Shown here: piece by piece, positions 1 to 7,964 of the stretch | How positions within the stretch are numbered: position 1 is the stretch's first letter | Layout of the letters: the number at the start of each line of letters is the position of its first letter | NCBI RefSeq assembly: GCF_029714365.1 | Contig: NZ_CP121659.1 | Coordinates: 2,046,001-2,110,000 of the forward strand | Direction of reading: 5' to 3' | Length of the DNA: 64,000 bases | Origin: Sinorhizobium terangae | Lineage (GTDB): Bacteria > Pseudomonadota > Alphaproteobacteria > Rhizobiales > Rhizobiaceae | Made by a program: the position numbers and the translations under genes | Notes under the pieces: generated by a model | What the model was told of the DNA's origin: nothing | Databases searched by the model: none | The model's input: the letters and a program-made list of their open reading frames with translations, nothing else

Positions 1-292
1 TCACAAGCGACACGACCCGTGGCTTAGACGGCGCATCTAGCCACTCGATCCACTTATCCCTTTCTTCGATCGTGTCGAAGAACCGCCAGAGCTTGTACTC
101 CTCCTCAGTCGTTTCCAGCATCTCGCCAACGGTCACGAGCTCCAGCGGTAAGGTCACCTCGTTGCCGTCGAAGCGGACGAAATAGACGCCCTCGGCAGCA
201 AGGCGAATTACCTGGCCTGTCCCATAGGTTCCATCGGGAGCGTCGAGGGTGAAGTACATGCCGGTCAAATTGTCTAAAACGGTTTTGCTCAT
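1..292 (-). CDS. Hypothetical protein, 3' end outside window
   Basis: The ATG at 292-290 opens a frame that runs without a stop for 97 codons to the window edge, so the C-terminus is missing. The N-terminus reads MSKTVLDNLTGMYFTLDAPD and is followed by a short beta-rich stretch (GQVIRLAAEGVYFVRFDG) and then an acidic Trp/Phe-rich segment (EEEYKLWRFFDTIEERDKW). The compact strand pattern suggests a small beta-barrel fold, but I do not recognise the family. Codon use is ordinary. It sits beside phage-derived fragments and may belong to the same remnant. Confidence 0.6.
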   Translation of the reverse strand, partial: MSKTVLDNLTGMYFTLDAPDGTYGTGQVIRLAAEGVYFVRFDGNEVTLPLELVTVGEMLETTEEEYKLWRFFDTIEERDKWIEWLDAPSKPRVVSLV

Positions 293-301
293 AGGTATCG
301 A

Positions 302-370
302 ATGCCAGTCCTGAAGAATGCCCGAGATGGGAAGTTCGCCCAGCCGCTGGGCAAAGGCAAGGCGCGCTAA
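302..370 (+). pseudogene. Stub resembling N-terminus of a phage terminase small subunit
   Basis: A 22-residue frame starts at 302 with MPVLKNARDGKFAQPLGKGK and stops at 368-370. The start resembles the conserved opening of small phage packaging proteins from rhizobia (MPxLKNxRhExFAQxLAxGK...), but the rest of the gene is gone. Neighbouring fragments (metallopeptidase, DUF2280) are typical partners in the packaging module of temperate phages, which supports the reading. It could also be a chance ORF; the assignment is an inference from the short motif and context. Confidence 0.35.
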
Positions 371-548
371 AGGTTATCAGATCATATCAGAGACGATCTT
401 CATTGGAGACAGTAAGCCGCGTGGCTCATTCCCGGCCTGCAACCAGCGCCTGGATCGGCCCTTACGGGTGTGGCCGGCAGCGTTAAAAGCGTGCAAGTGG
501 GCTGCGCCCCCTAAGCAGGTTCGAATCGTAAAAAGCGTTCTCTGCGTA

Positions 549-820
549 AACGCCGAGTTCATGGCGCTGGTCGAGCACGAGCTCTACCACGCTGCACAAG
601 AGACGGATGCATCCGGCGCTCCCAAGTTCAGCCGATCGACAGGCCGCCCGGTGTTCGTCATCCGCGGTCAGGATGTCGAAGAGTTCGTGGGCGTCGTTGT
701 TGCTACGGGGCAGATGCCGCAGGCGTCCGTGCAATCGTCGACGCTGCAAACCGGCCACCAGAGATCGCCAAAGCGCAGATCGCACATGCGTGCGGCACCT
801 GCCAACTTGGGGTCGCCTAG
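549..820 (+). pseudogene. Frameshifted phage metallopeptidase (C-terminal half)
   Basis: From 549 one frame reads NAEFMALVEHELYHAAQ, with the HExxH zinc-protease motif at codons 576-590, then PKFSRSTGRPVFVIRGQDVE and EEFVGVVV. This matches the putative phage metallopeptidase family usually encoded beside DUF2280 and terminase genes. At about 702 the expected frame is lost: a single missing base (GTT[C]GC TAC GGG) would restore YGADAAGVRAIVDAANRP and the conserved C-terminal tail ending AHACGTCQLGVA at the stop 818-820. The N-terminal part upstream of 549 is not recognisable. A frame extends back to 318 but its upstream part is not similar to the family. Remnant of a decayed prophage. Confidence 0.75.
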
Positions 821-826
821 TCCCGA

Positions 827-997
827 TCATTCACCATCGCGAACGCGCTGCCGGTAACGCTCTCGGTCCTCTTCGTTTGCTCCCGTGGAGAGGTCTTGCC
901 CCGTCTCAATCCGGTGCGCGATAGGCTGCCACGGCCGCCCTGGGTTCTCTAGCTCCCAGAGCTTCTTTGCACGGCGCTCTATTTCACGGTCGTCCAC
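827..997 (-). CDS. Small hypothetical protein, 56 aa
   Basis: A GTG at 997-995 is preceded by GGAGG at a good distance and starts the protein (M)DDREIERRAKKLWELENP... ending DRERYRQRVRDGE. Upstream in-frame ATGs at 1030, 1012 and 1009 exist but have poorer ribosome-binding sites. The sequence is highly charged, with a short RRAKKLWE motif similar in style to DUF2934-type small proteins; I do not claim membership. It converges on the broken metallopeptidase gene with only 6 bases between the stops. Function unknown. Confidence 0.5.
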   Translation of the reverse strand: MDDREIERRAKKLWELENPGRPWQPIAHRIETGQDLSTGANEEDRERYRQRVRDGE

Positions 998-1062
998 TTG
1001 TGCCTCCATCATCGTTGCACGCGACCGCAAAGAGCATACCTTGATGGAGCCTTTATAGAGAG

Positions 1063-1190
1063 ATGGCCAATCCGAAATATTCAGATGAGGTCAAAACCTA
1101 CGTCGCGCAGGCGCTCGCTTGTTTCGACAGTCCGGCGGTCATCGAAGGCAGTCAAGGCCGAGTTCGATGTCGGTATGGCGATACGATCGC
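1063..1190 (+). pseudogene. Remnant of DUF2280 phage protein
   Basis: The frame from 1063 begins MANPKYSDEVKTYVAQALAC followed by FDSPAV, which is the conserved start of DUF2280 phage proteins. Around 1140-1150 the continuation moves to another frame (KAVKAEFDVGM), matching the family's VKxEFGVE segment, and later bits (YDRNHTAGQ) fall in a third frame. The gene is therefore broken by at least one indel and is truncated. DUF2280 genes lie between the metallopeptidase and the large terminase in many temperate phages, consistent with the neighbouring fragment. Confidence 0.65.
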
Positions 1191-1257
1191 AACCACACGG
1201 CAGGGCAAAAGCGCTCGCGGCGGTTCCGGGCCGCCGGCGCTGACGTATGCGCACCTC

Positions 1258-1304
1258 ATTCCTGTGCCTGTCACAGGAATCCTGCCGCGCCGCGTCTGCG
1301 GCGC
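1258..1304. repeat. Paired hairpins of a rhizobial intergenic repeat
   Basis: Two adjacent inverted repeats: ATTCCTGTG (1258-1266) / CACAGGAAT (1272-1280) with a 5-nt loop, and GCGCCGC (1287-1293) / GCGGCGC (1298-1304). The first motif is a common extragenic palindrome in rhizobial genomes. It lies just past the phage remnant and before the 3' end of the glycosyltransferase gene, where it could act as a terminator or stabiliser; no T-run follows either stem. Confidence 0.6.
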
Positions 1305-1386
1305 GAGAAGGCTCAAACTTTATCGTCGGCGCAGATGGAGATGCGCCCGGGTTCGGCTGCTCTTCGCGCAGCGTTGCACACCTGTT

Positions 1387-2439
1387 TCAGTCCGGCGTGA
1401 ACGCGACAGGCGCAATGAAGCCCAGTTCACGTAACTGCTTCGAGCCGGAAAACCGCACGGAGTCCGGGCTCTGGAAGTCGAATTCGCCGGAGCGCTGCAA
1501 ATCGTCCAGCATCTTACGATAGGCGGCGGCGCCGGCGAAATATTGTCCGTCCGTCACCGCGTGCTCGATCTTCTCCTTGTAGTCGGAGAAGAACTTGAAG
1601 TGCAGCAGCACGCCGGAGATCGCCGGAAAATTCCGCTCGCACGGAAGCGGCTGGTGAATGCTGACACCCAGGTTGCAGTCCCTGTCCCAGAAGATCAGCG
1701 GATATTTCATGAGTTCCAGCACATGCGCGAACTTCCGCTTGCGAGGTCCGCCGGTAATGCTGATCGCACGCTTGGTGTAGGTGATCTCGTACCCTGCGCC
1801 GTCGAAGTGATCGGCGATCTCCCAGGGCATCCGCGCATCCGTTCCGTCGAGCGTTGCCGAACCAAGCGGGCCGATCGGGTACATGTCGAGCATGGGGGCC
1901 GCGAGGCGCTTTTCGCCGCGCGCTTCGAGCGCCCGGATGAGATTGCGAAGCGGCTGGCGTTCGCAATCGTCGTAGATCAGGAATTCGTCCGAGTCGACGT
2001 TGAGATACCAACGGTCCTTGCCGTAGCGCTCGAACAGCGTCTGGCGCCATTCGCGCCCGCGCCGGGCGTCCCGGTAGCGCAGCGGAGACGTCCAGACATC
2101 CACATCCGGCTGCGAGCTGAGATATTCGCGCGTGCCGTCCGAGGAAACGTCGTCGACGCAGATGAAGCGCGAGACGCCGAGCCTTCTGTAGTGCGCGAGA
2201 AAAGACGGCATGAGCTTCTGATCGTTGTGGGTGTTGAAGACGACCGGAATGTCGTCTCGACCGAGCGGCCGCGCACCGCCCTCGTTCAGACATGTCATGT
2301 CGATGGTGCGCTCCCGCTTGCGCTCGCGCGCCGCCAGCTTGAAGGTTTCGTACCTCGTCACGATCCGGTCGAGAAGGCTTCGTTGACCCCGCCCGTTTTC
2401 ATGGTCGAAAAGACGAAAGGGGTAGTGAAGGTCCTTCAA
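1387..2439 (-). CDS. Glycosyltransferase, family 2-like (Glyco_tranf_2_4 type)
   Basis: 350 residues. A nucleotide-sugar-binding segment VDDVSSDGT (about 95-103) and a DxD-type motif NVDSDEF (147-153) mark a GT-A fold transferase of the PF13704 type, which moves a sugar onto a surface glycan or lipid acceptor. There is no signal peptide or membrane segment, so it is cytoplasmic. A TTG at 2439-2437 is preceded by GGAG and is the best start; the next in-frame ATG at 2298 would cut off 47 residues. It heads in the same direction as the downstream-oriented sulfotransferase and GSCFA genes, separated by 96 and more bases. The substrate cannot be read from sequence. Confidence 0.8.
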   Translation of the reverse strand: MKDLHYPFRLFDHENGRGQRSLLDRIVTRYETFKLAARERKRERTIDMTCLNEGGARPLGRDDIPVVFNTHNDQKLMPSFLAHYRRLGVSRFICVDDVSSDGTREYLSSQPDVDVWTSPLRYRDARRGREWRQTLFERYGKDRWYLNVDSDEFLIYDDCERQPLRNLIRALEARGEKRLAAPMLDMYPIGPLGSATLDGTDARMPWEIADHFDGAGYEITYTKRAISITGGPRKRKFAHVLELMKYPLIFWDRDCNLGVSIHQPLPCERNFPAISGVLLHFKFFSDYKEKIEHAVTDGQYFAGAAAYRKMLDDLQRSGEFDFQSPDSVRFSGSKQLRELGFIAPVAFTPD

Positions 2440-2535
2440 GATCCGCTCCAGGTGCCGCTACGATAGCTGCGTTTATCGGGATCATCACCGGAATTCAACT
2501 CGGCAGCCGGTGACTTCCTCACCGCGCACCAGCAG

Positions 2536-3306
2536 CTAAAACGCGAAAGGATAGCGCGGTTCGAGCTTGCCGGTCGCCAGTTTCGCGAAGTTGCGCATCT
2601 TGCCCGGAATGTGTTCGCGACGGTCGTAGGCCCTGAGCAGGTCTCCCGACCGGCAATCGTCGTTGAAGCGCGCGATCCATTCCTCCGTCATGCCATCACG
2701 CTGAACGGCCATCCTGGTTTCGATCCTTGCCGGGATGCCAACCCCAAGATGTTCCGCGACATGCGCGATGAAAGGGTGCGGGTCGCCGGCAAGATCCTCG
2801 TAGGCAAATTCGGTAAAGGGCACAGCCAAGAGGTCCAGGTAGGTCTGCCAGAAGTTGTAGCTTTCCCGGATATAGAAGAAGCAGCGGGCGATCTGTTCGA
2901 AGTCATAGCGCGGCTCCGCCTTTGCTCCGTGGTGGGCGGCAAAGGCGCGCGTCTGACGCGCCCGCGCAAAGGAAATCGCCTGTCTCAGCGTATCCCTGCG
3001 CCTCAGGAAGACCAGCGCTGTCTCATGCTCGGCGAGGCAATGGCGGATGAAGTCCCGGCCGTAGCGCTCCTGGGTCACGAACAGCTGGTTCGGAAAGATC
3101 TTCATGCCGAACGCCCCGTTTGCGGTGGAGCATTTCCTGATGATTTCCGCGAAGAACGCCTCGAAAGGCAGGGTCTTCGCGTCCAACTGATGGGCCTTTG
3201 GAGCGAGCCACTCGGCCGGCAATCCCATTTCGCCGGAATTGCCGAGGAGAGTACTCAGCCAACTGGAGCCGCTTCTTGCTTCGGAGAGGATCAGGTATCC
3301 GCGCAT
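2536..3306 (-). CDS. Stf0-type carbohydrate sulfotransferase
   Basis: 256 residues from the ATG at 3306 (a GTG at 3330 would add 8). The PAPS 5'-phosphosulfate loop is SEARSGSSWL (8-17) and the 3'-phosphate region is LRRRDTLRQAISFARA (101-116), the pattern of Stf0 trehalose-2-sulfotransferases. It should transfer sulfate from PAPS to a sugar hydroxyl in the cytoplasm. Sinorhizobium is known to sulfate its lipopolysaccharide through a sulfotransferase (LpsS); whether this is that gene cannot be decided here. The glycosyltransferase neighbour supports a role in a sulfated surface glycan. Confidence 0.85.
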   Translation of the reverse strand: MRGYLILSEARSGSSWLSTLLGNSGEMGLPAEWLAPKAHQLDAKTLPFEAFFAEIIRKCSTANGAFGMKIFPNQLFVTQERYGRDFIRHCLAEHETALVFLRRRDTLRQAISFARARQTRAFAAHHGAKAEPRYDFEQIARCFFYIRESYNFWQTYLDLLAVPFTEFAYEDLAGDPHPFIAHVAEHLGVGIPARIETRMAVQRDGMTEEWIARFNDDCRSGDLLRAYDRREHIPGKMRNFAKLATGKLEPRYPFAF

Positions 3307-3783
3307 CAGGTTGCCTATATTACGTTTCACTAAATCTGAAACGCGCGGCTAGTCGCCAATATGGACAATTTTCTGCCGCCCAGGCCCGATCTTCCTGAGA
3401 AAACGGGTGCGTAATTCGTCATCGACGCAAATATGCAACAGCGCGCGGGCTATGTAACTCAAAATAAGCACCGCGCTTCAGAGGCCCGCGCATCCCTTCA
3501 GGCGGCCCGACGCGTTGTTCGTCTCACGTTTCGGTGCTATATTTGGCCGTTCGATCGAGGGTGCCGGCACCCCTTCGGTAGATCGTTCGCCTCGAGCGCG
3601 CTTGGCCCAAACAAGCGCGCTTTCGCGTTTGTGGCGATAGCTACAGCGCCGTGCGTCCTTTAGGACGCACAAAGGACGCTGTAACTCTTTGATTCCACGC
3701 ATCGTGCTTTCCGAAAATCGGGTCCGATTTTCGGGCCGATGCGCTAAGCAAACTCCGTACGCCCCAGCACAGGACGCCGCTCT
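3307..3783. other. Intergenic region, no gene seen
   Basis: 477 bases between the sulfotransferase start and the GSCFA stop, both on the minus strand. Open frames here are short and have no recognisable content. The right part holds a RIME-like palindromic element (3641-3745). The left part contains the presumptive promoter of the sulfotransferase gene but no convincing -35/-10 pair was identified. Confidence 0.6.
3641..3745 (+). repeat. RIME-like palindromic element, copy 1
   Basis: Two-palindrome element. The first runs from CTACAGCGCC through the inner arms TGCGTCC / GGACGCA to GACGCTGTAA; the second pairs CCGAAAATCG with CGATTTTCGG between GCATC and GATGC. It matches the layout of nine other copies in this window. 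Confidence 0.75.
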
Positions 3784-4902
3784 TTAGCGAGACTTAGCCG
3801 CCCTCTTGCGCCCGACAAGACGCCTGACCATCGCGCCGAACCTCGGGCCAAACCTTGCCTGTGAAAATAGCGCATGGTCGTCCAGAGTATTGGCCGACTG
3901 CAGCCGCGCGATCTTCAGCATGGTCTCGGCCTGCTCGATCGTGAGGTCGGTGTTGCAAAAGGTTGCCTGAAACAAATTCATCACCGCGGGCACGATCATG
4001 TTCTGCAGGTGCCTGCCGTCTTCGACGAAACGGTTCGGAAACGCCTCGGTCACGATCTCGTAGGCGGGGAAGTAATAAAGGCGCCCTGCCCATGCATCGC
4101 TGCGCTCGCGGATCGTCTCGTCGATGGCGGCCCGAATGATCGCCTTGGATGCCGAGTTGGCCGTCAGGCAGGCGATGGGCCGGAATGTCGCGATCAACGG
4201 AATCGGCGAGACGGTGACGACGATCTTCGCCTGGGGCACGTGTTTTCCGATGAGCTCGATGATCTCCTGGATGCAGGCCTTCGTCTCGGCGAAGGTGCAA
4301 ACGCGGAACTTGTGCCGGCTGGGATCGTAGTGCTTCATCGGAACGGCACGCCAGAAGACGCCGCCCGTCAACTCGTCGTACCAGATTTCCGACAGGCCGA
4401 ACGTCAGAATGAAGACGTCCGTCTTCAGGAACACGTCCCGGGTGCGCGTCCGGATCTCTTCCGTCAGGTCGAACTCTTCGGCCTTGTAGCCATGCCAGAG
4501 ATTTGTCGGCGGCGCTATACCCTCGAGCGCCCAACGGAACTGCTGGACGATCGAGTGGACATTGACCAGGCCCTCGCCCATCGACGAGATGTAGATGTCT
4601 CGATCGCGGTTCTTTGATACATCGAATCCCAGCTTCGCTAAATGCTTGCTGATGTTCTCGGCAAAGCACGAACCGAAGGCAGTAACGTTCGTCGTGGGAG
4701 AGATGAACGGCTTGTCCGGGGTCCAGCCCTTAAGCAGGAAGCGCGACGCAAAGTCGTCCTTCATGTGGTCGGAGCCGTATGGATTGAAGTTGCTGGCGCT
4801 ACCCCGGAAAAAGGATGACCCCATCTTCTTGGGAGCCTCTCCCGCCGGGACAACGGAGACCGTCTCCTGGAAACCGGAATGGTCTATCGCCTTGATCGAC
4901 AT
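3784..4902 (-). CDS. GSCFA domain protein
   Basis: 372 residues starting at the ATG 4902, chosen because AAAGGGGC precedes it; an in-frame ATG at 5052 gives a 50-residue leader without family similarity. The defining motif AFGSCFAENI lies at about 75-84, followed by FILTFGLSEIWYD and TVSPIPLIATF, typical of the GSCFA family (PF08885), related to SGNH/GDSL hydrolases. Members are thought to act on glycan-linked acyl or similar groups, but the exact reaction is not established. No signal peptide. It is the first gene in a same-strand run with a sulfotransferase and a glycosyltransferase, which suggests a joint envelope task. Confidence 0.85.
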   Translation of the reverse strand: MSIKAIDHSGFQETVSVVPAGEAPKKMGSSFFRGSASNFNPYGSDHMKDDFASRFLLKGWTPDKPFISPTTNVTAFGSCFAENISKHLAKLGFDVSKNRDRDIYISSMGEGLVNVHSIVQQFRWALEGIAPPTNLWHGYKAEEFDLTEEIRTRTRDVFLKTDVFILTFGLSEIWYDELTGGVFWRAVPMKHYDPSRHKFRVCTFAETKACIQEIIELIGKHVPQAKIVVTVSPIPLIATFRPIACLTANSASKAIIRAAIDETIRERSDAWAGRLYYFPAYEIVTEAFPNRFVEDGRHLQNMIVPAVMNLFQATFCNTDLTIEQAETMLKIARLQSANTLDDHALFSQARFGPRFGAMVRRLVGRKRAAKSR

Positions 4903-5058
4903 GATTGCCCCTTTGCCACGTGGCCGCGCGTGGACCCTAGTAAAGTGGCGTTTGTGAGGCAATAACAGTTGAGCAACTGCGGCAACAAGCCGAATTGGAT
5001 CTTGCCCGATTAGAATAAAGTTGAAAATGGCGCGTCCAGGCGGCCGCGACACCTTACC

Positions 5059-5415
5059 CTAACCGCGGATCACCCAGGCCCCCAGCACAAGCAGGATAAG
5101 CGGCGGCCCCAGCAGCATGCCGCCGAAAAACAAAGCCGCGTTTTCTACTCGCCTGCCGGCTTGAAGTCGGCTGTTGATTTCGTCTGGAACGACAATGCTC
5201 GCACTTCCGGGTGTCGCGGCCTTTTCCCTTATGGATGCTGCCTCTTTCTCGGCTTTCCACCCGTCGGTGACCACTGCCCAGCCCTTGACGAAGATGGAGC
5301 CTCCATCCGTCACGTCTCGCCGCCGTCCTTCGACTTCAACGTAGACGACCAGTGTCAGCACCCAAAGCGCAGAGACGATCAACCACAGTCGAAAGAGGCC
5401 ACGTGCGATATTCAT
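5059..5415 (-). CDS. Small membrane protein
   Basis: 118 residues from the ATG at 5415 (preceded by GAGGTAGGGC). An N-terminal membrane segment (about 7-26, LFRLWLIVSALWVLTLVVYV) and a C-terminal one (about 92-116, NAALFFGGMLLGPPLILLVL) flank a charged, probably periplasmic middle part. The family is not recognised beyond similarity in style to short inner-membrane proteins common in rhizobia. An upstream in-frame extension to 5613 lacks a ribosome-binding site and hydrophobic features. Confidence 0.7.
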   Translation of the reverse strand: MNIARGLFRLWLIVSALWVLTLVVYVEVEGRRRDVTDGGSIFVKGWAVVTDGWKAEKEAASIREKAATPGSASIVVPDEINSRLQAGRRVENAALFFGGMLLGPPLILLVLGAWVIRG

Positions 5416-5922
5416 CTTGTGCCCTACCTCACTACCGAGGATAGCACAGTGGCGATCGGCGACTAGTCCGTTCAATTTAGACCGCCACCCGGACGCGCAA
5501 TTAAACAACTGCGGCGCGTCGCCGTAAGGTTCGCGGACTTTTGGGCCTCTGTTCATGCGCACATCGTCGCAGACTGCAGCACATGTCGCGCGCACCATGC
5601 CTCGCGTCGACACTCTTCCTGGTGGGCCGGTCGCTTCGATCGTCCCGTGCTAGCGGGCATCCGCATCGGGCTGCTGACGATCAAACCGCAACTTTGACTA
5701 TTGCTCCCGCTGCCGCTGATTTACGAACGGCGATGGCTGGTGTTCACTCGCGAGGGTGAAGGCTCTTAGCCTCGTAGTTGTCTCGGTGGCGGCCTTCGGC
5801 CCCTCAACCTGGCAGAAGCTGTCCAGGCCAGCGCGATCTGCAACGAACGCGCGGAGATGGTTCGGCATGATCCCGGGATGTCATTGCACCTCGTCGGCGA
5901 CGGAAGAGACTCATACTATGCA
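5416..5922. other. Intergenic region, no gene seen
   Basis: 507 bases between the small membrane protein start and the end of the 54-residue minus-strand gene. Short frames on both strands have no recognisable motif and no good ribosome-binding site. No repeat element identified. Confidence 0.5.
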
Positions 5923-6087
5923 CTACCCCCTTCCGTCGCCGTTCCCTTCGTCCAACTCATGGACGGACAGAAAGCCGTACTGCTCCAGCCACTCACGAAG
6001 GATGAGCCGGATTATCTCGTCTCGGGTCATCTGGAGTTCTTCGCAGGCCAGAGCGAGCGCCAGTTCAACGTCATCGTCGAAGTTCAT
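5923..6087 (-). CDS. 54-residue ribbon-helix-helix-like protein
   Basis: An ATG at 6087-6085 preceded by a strong AGGGGGACA ribosome-binding site opens a 54-codon frame ending at the stop 5925-5923. The protein reads MNFDDDVELALALACEELQM then TRDEIIRLILREWLEQYGFL. The pattern 'strand, helix MTRDEIIRLILREWLE' resembles the ribbon-helix-helix (CopG/Arc) fold of small DNA-binding proteins such as antitoxins. No toxin gene is visible next to it. A longer plus-strand frame over the same bases has no supporting features and is taken to be a shadow. Confidence 0.65.
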   Translation of the reverse strand: MNFDDDVELALALACEELQMTRDEIIRLILREWLEQYGFLSVHELDEGNGDGRG

Positions 6088-6230
6088 TGTCCCCCTACCC
6101 TACGCACTACAACCAGAAGGTTGAATGGTCTCACAGCACAGGTTGCAGTCAAGGATTACCCAGCGCGCTCAATGGGATAAAGCCAAATTGGGCTAAGACT
6201 TATGGCCCATTTCCATATGGGACTAAAGTC

Positions 6231-6317
6231 CTACACACAGCGCGATTATCGCGCAAAGGACGCTGCAGCGCTTTGATTTGCTGCATGTTTCCTTAAGTCA
6301 CCAGGACTTAGCGAAAC
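6231..6317 (+). repeat. RIME-like palindromic element, copy 2 (degenerate)
   Basis: CTACACACAGCGCG / CGCGCAAAGGACGCTG followed by CTTTGATTTGCTGCATGTTT and the second palindrome CCTTAAGTC / GACTTAG. It lies downstream of the RTX gene, whose stop is 160 bases away, in an otherwise gene-free 391-base stretch (6088-6478). Confidence 0.65.
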
Positions 6318-6478
6318 TGCCGTTGGCAGGAAAAAAGCCGAGGCGCTCGGATTGTCGGTCGCCGCCCGCCGCCTTTCCTCGCCGCAGCAGCGCCGGGCAC
6401 GGTCGATGGCTCGCTGCTCGCGCAGAGATAGCCGCAGAGTCGGCGGCCGACGTGAGAGCTTCTTCAGGCTTCCCTCAG

Positions 6479-7561
6479 TCAAACGAGCGCGAAGCCCGCA
6501 TTCGAGAAGATGAAGTTGTCAGCGCTGAGTTCGTCCGTCTGCACGCCGAGCAGGGTGACCTGGTCGACCGTGCCATTCAGATGCAGAACGGCATTCCCAT
6601 TGGCATCGTCGCTGATGTTGGGCAACAGGTCGGCGAAACTCGTGTATCCATAGCCCGAGATCTGAATGACATCCTTGTCGATCCCGAAATCGAAGATCTG
6701 GTCCCGCCCGCTGTAGCGGGCAAACAGGAATTGGTCGGCACCCGTCAAGTCGGGGAAGGGGCCAGGAAAACTAGAGCCAAGCACGCCATCGCCCCAGAGC
6801 TGATCGTTGCCACGGCCGCCGATCAGGGTGTCGGTTCCACCGTCGGTATCCACGGCGCTCTCCACATCGCCATAGAGGACGTCGTCACCCGTGCCTCCGT
6901 CGAGCAGGTCGTTGCCGCCGCTGGCGCCGCGCTCGCCGATAAAATCGCCGTAGAGGATATCATCGTCCGAGCCGCCGTAGAGCTGGTCGTCGCCGCCGAA
7001 GCCGCTGCTCAAAAACAGCGTCGTGACGCTATCGCCGTAGAGTGTGTCCTTCCCGTTGCCGCCTTCAAGCCGGTCGTCCCCGCCGAAGAAAAAGTCCTCT
7101 GTGGCGTGTGCGTCACCAGACAGGGTATCGTCTCCAGCGCCGCCATCCAGCCTGTCGTTGCCCCCGCGCCCGGAAGCCATTTCGAAGGCATCGCCATAGA
7201 GTATGTCGTTCCCTCTGCCCCCGTCGAGCCGATCATTCCCGCCCTCGGCGCCGAAAGAATCAATCGAGAAGGCATCACCGTAGAGCGTGTCGATCCCATT
7301 GCCCCCGTCGAGCCGGTCGTCGCCGCCGCGACCCAGGTCGGTTATCGCCCAGGCGTCGCCGAAGATGGTGTCGTCACCGCCGCGGCCGAAAAGGCGGTCG
7401 CTGCCGCCTTGCCCCGAGGACAGGGCGCCGCCGATCTCGAGGACACCAAATGTATTACCCGTCGTGAAGGGGTCTCCGAAGATGATGTCCGGATCGTTCG
7501 TCCCGAAGATGTCATTGTCGAGCCCGGGATAAGGCCCGATGCCACCGATCAGATTCGCCAT
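6479..7561 (-). CDS. RTX-type calcium-binding repeat protein
   Basis: 360 residues from the ATG at 7561 (GGAGG upstream; an ATG at 7606 adds 15 residues without benefit). Roughly residues 60-270 consist of paired nonapeptides of the form GGxDRLDGGxGxDxLYGD, repeated seven times and separated by variable 8-12 residue linkers. The last about 80 residues (GRDQIFDFGIDKDVIQISGY onward) form the usual RTX C-terminal domain carrying the uncleaved type I secretion signal, ending ADNFIFSNAGFALV. The protein is presumably exported and folds around calcium outside the cell. No type I secretion genes are nearby, and no catalytic domain is visible, so its activity is unknown. Confidence 0.9.
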   Translation of the reverse strand: MANLIGGIGPYPGLDNDIFGTNDPDIIFGDPFTTGNTFGVLEIGGALSSGQGGSDRLFGRGGDDTIFGDAWAITDLGRGGDDRLDGGNGIDTLYGDAFSIDSFGAEGGNDRLDGGRGNDILYGDAFEMASGRGGNDRLDGGAGDDTLSGDAHATEDFFFGGDDRLEGGNGKDTLYGDSVTTLFLSSGFGGDDQLYGGSDDDILYGDFIGERGASGGNDLLDGGTGDDVLYGDVESAVDTDGGTDTLIGGRGNDQLWGDGVLGSSFPGPFPDLTGADQFLFARYSGRDQIFDFGIDKDVIQISGYGYTSFADLLPNISDDANGNAVLHLNGTVDQVTLLGVQTDELSADNFIFSNAGFALV

Positions 7562-7888
7562 GACCTGTTCCTCCCCAGTACTGAAGAGCGGCCGATGCTG
7601 ATCCAAGAAGCTTGCGCCGCCCCTATGGGTCCGCAGATGATACTACCTTCAGGTTGACGCAGCGATAACCCGTGGGTGGCAGAAGCGCCGCGAGAAGTAC
7701 ACGTTGCGAGCGGCTTACCCAACTGAAGAATATGCCGTCGCATCCGATGGAGCTCATGGAACCCCGCTGGAGCGAGACCGAGCCGGCTGCTTTCAGGGAC
7801 AAGAACGGAACGTGAATTGAAAACCGTTTCCAATTTGTTGGAAACCGGCAGCTTACAGGAATGCGAGAAACAAAAACATGAAAGTAGC
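7562..7888. other. Intergenic region with one hairpin
   Basis: 327 bases between the RTX start and the 3' end of tRNA-Lys. No gene seen. It contains the perfect stem GTTTCCAA (7826-7833) / TTGGAAAC (7838-7845), described separately, and the RTX promoter presumably lies at its left end. Confidence 0.5.
7818..7845 (-). terminator. Probable terminator downstream of tRNA-Lys
   Basis: On the minus strand the stem GTTTCCAA / TTGGAAAC with loop CAAA is followed by CGGTTTTCAATT. It lies about 45 bases past the tRNA 3' end. The T-run is short, so the assignment is moderate. Confidence 0.45.

Positions 7889-7964
<76 letters not shown>

Noticed and set aside
318..857. Open frame of 179 codons spanning the metallopeptidase remnant
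   Set aside because: Only the middle (549-700) matches the metallopeptidase; before and after it the translation is unlike the family, and the conserved C-terminus lies in another frame. Treated as a broken gene.
1543..2466. 307-codon frame on the plus strand opposite the glycosyltransferase gene
   Set aside because: Opposite strand of a gene with clear motifs; translation is Arg/Val-rich without family features. High-GC shadow.
5857..6180. 107-codon plus-strand frame
   Set aside because: It overlaps the 54-residue minus-strand gene, which has a far better ribosome-binding site and a plausible fold.
6246..6482. 78-codon minus-strand frame after the RTX gene
   Set aside because: It lies largely in a RIME-like repeat and has no protein-like features.
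6278..7657. 459-codon frame opposite the RTX gene
   Set aside because: Created by the regular codon pattern of the RTX repeats; no ribosome-binding site or conserved features.
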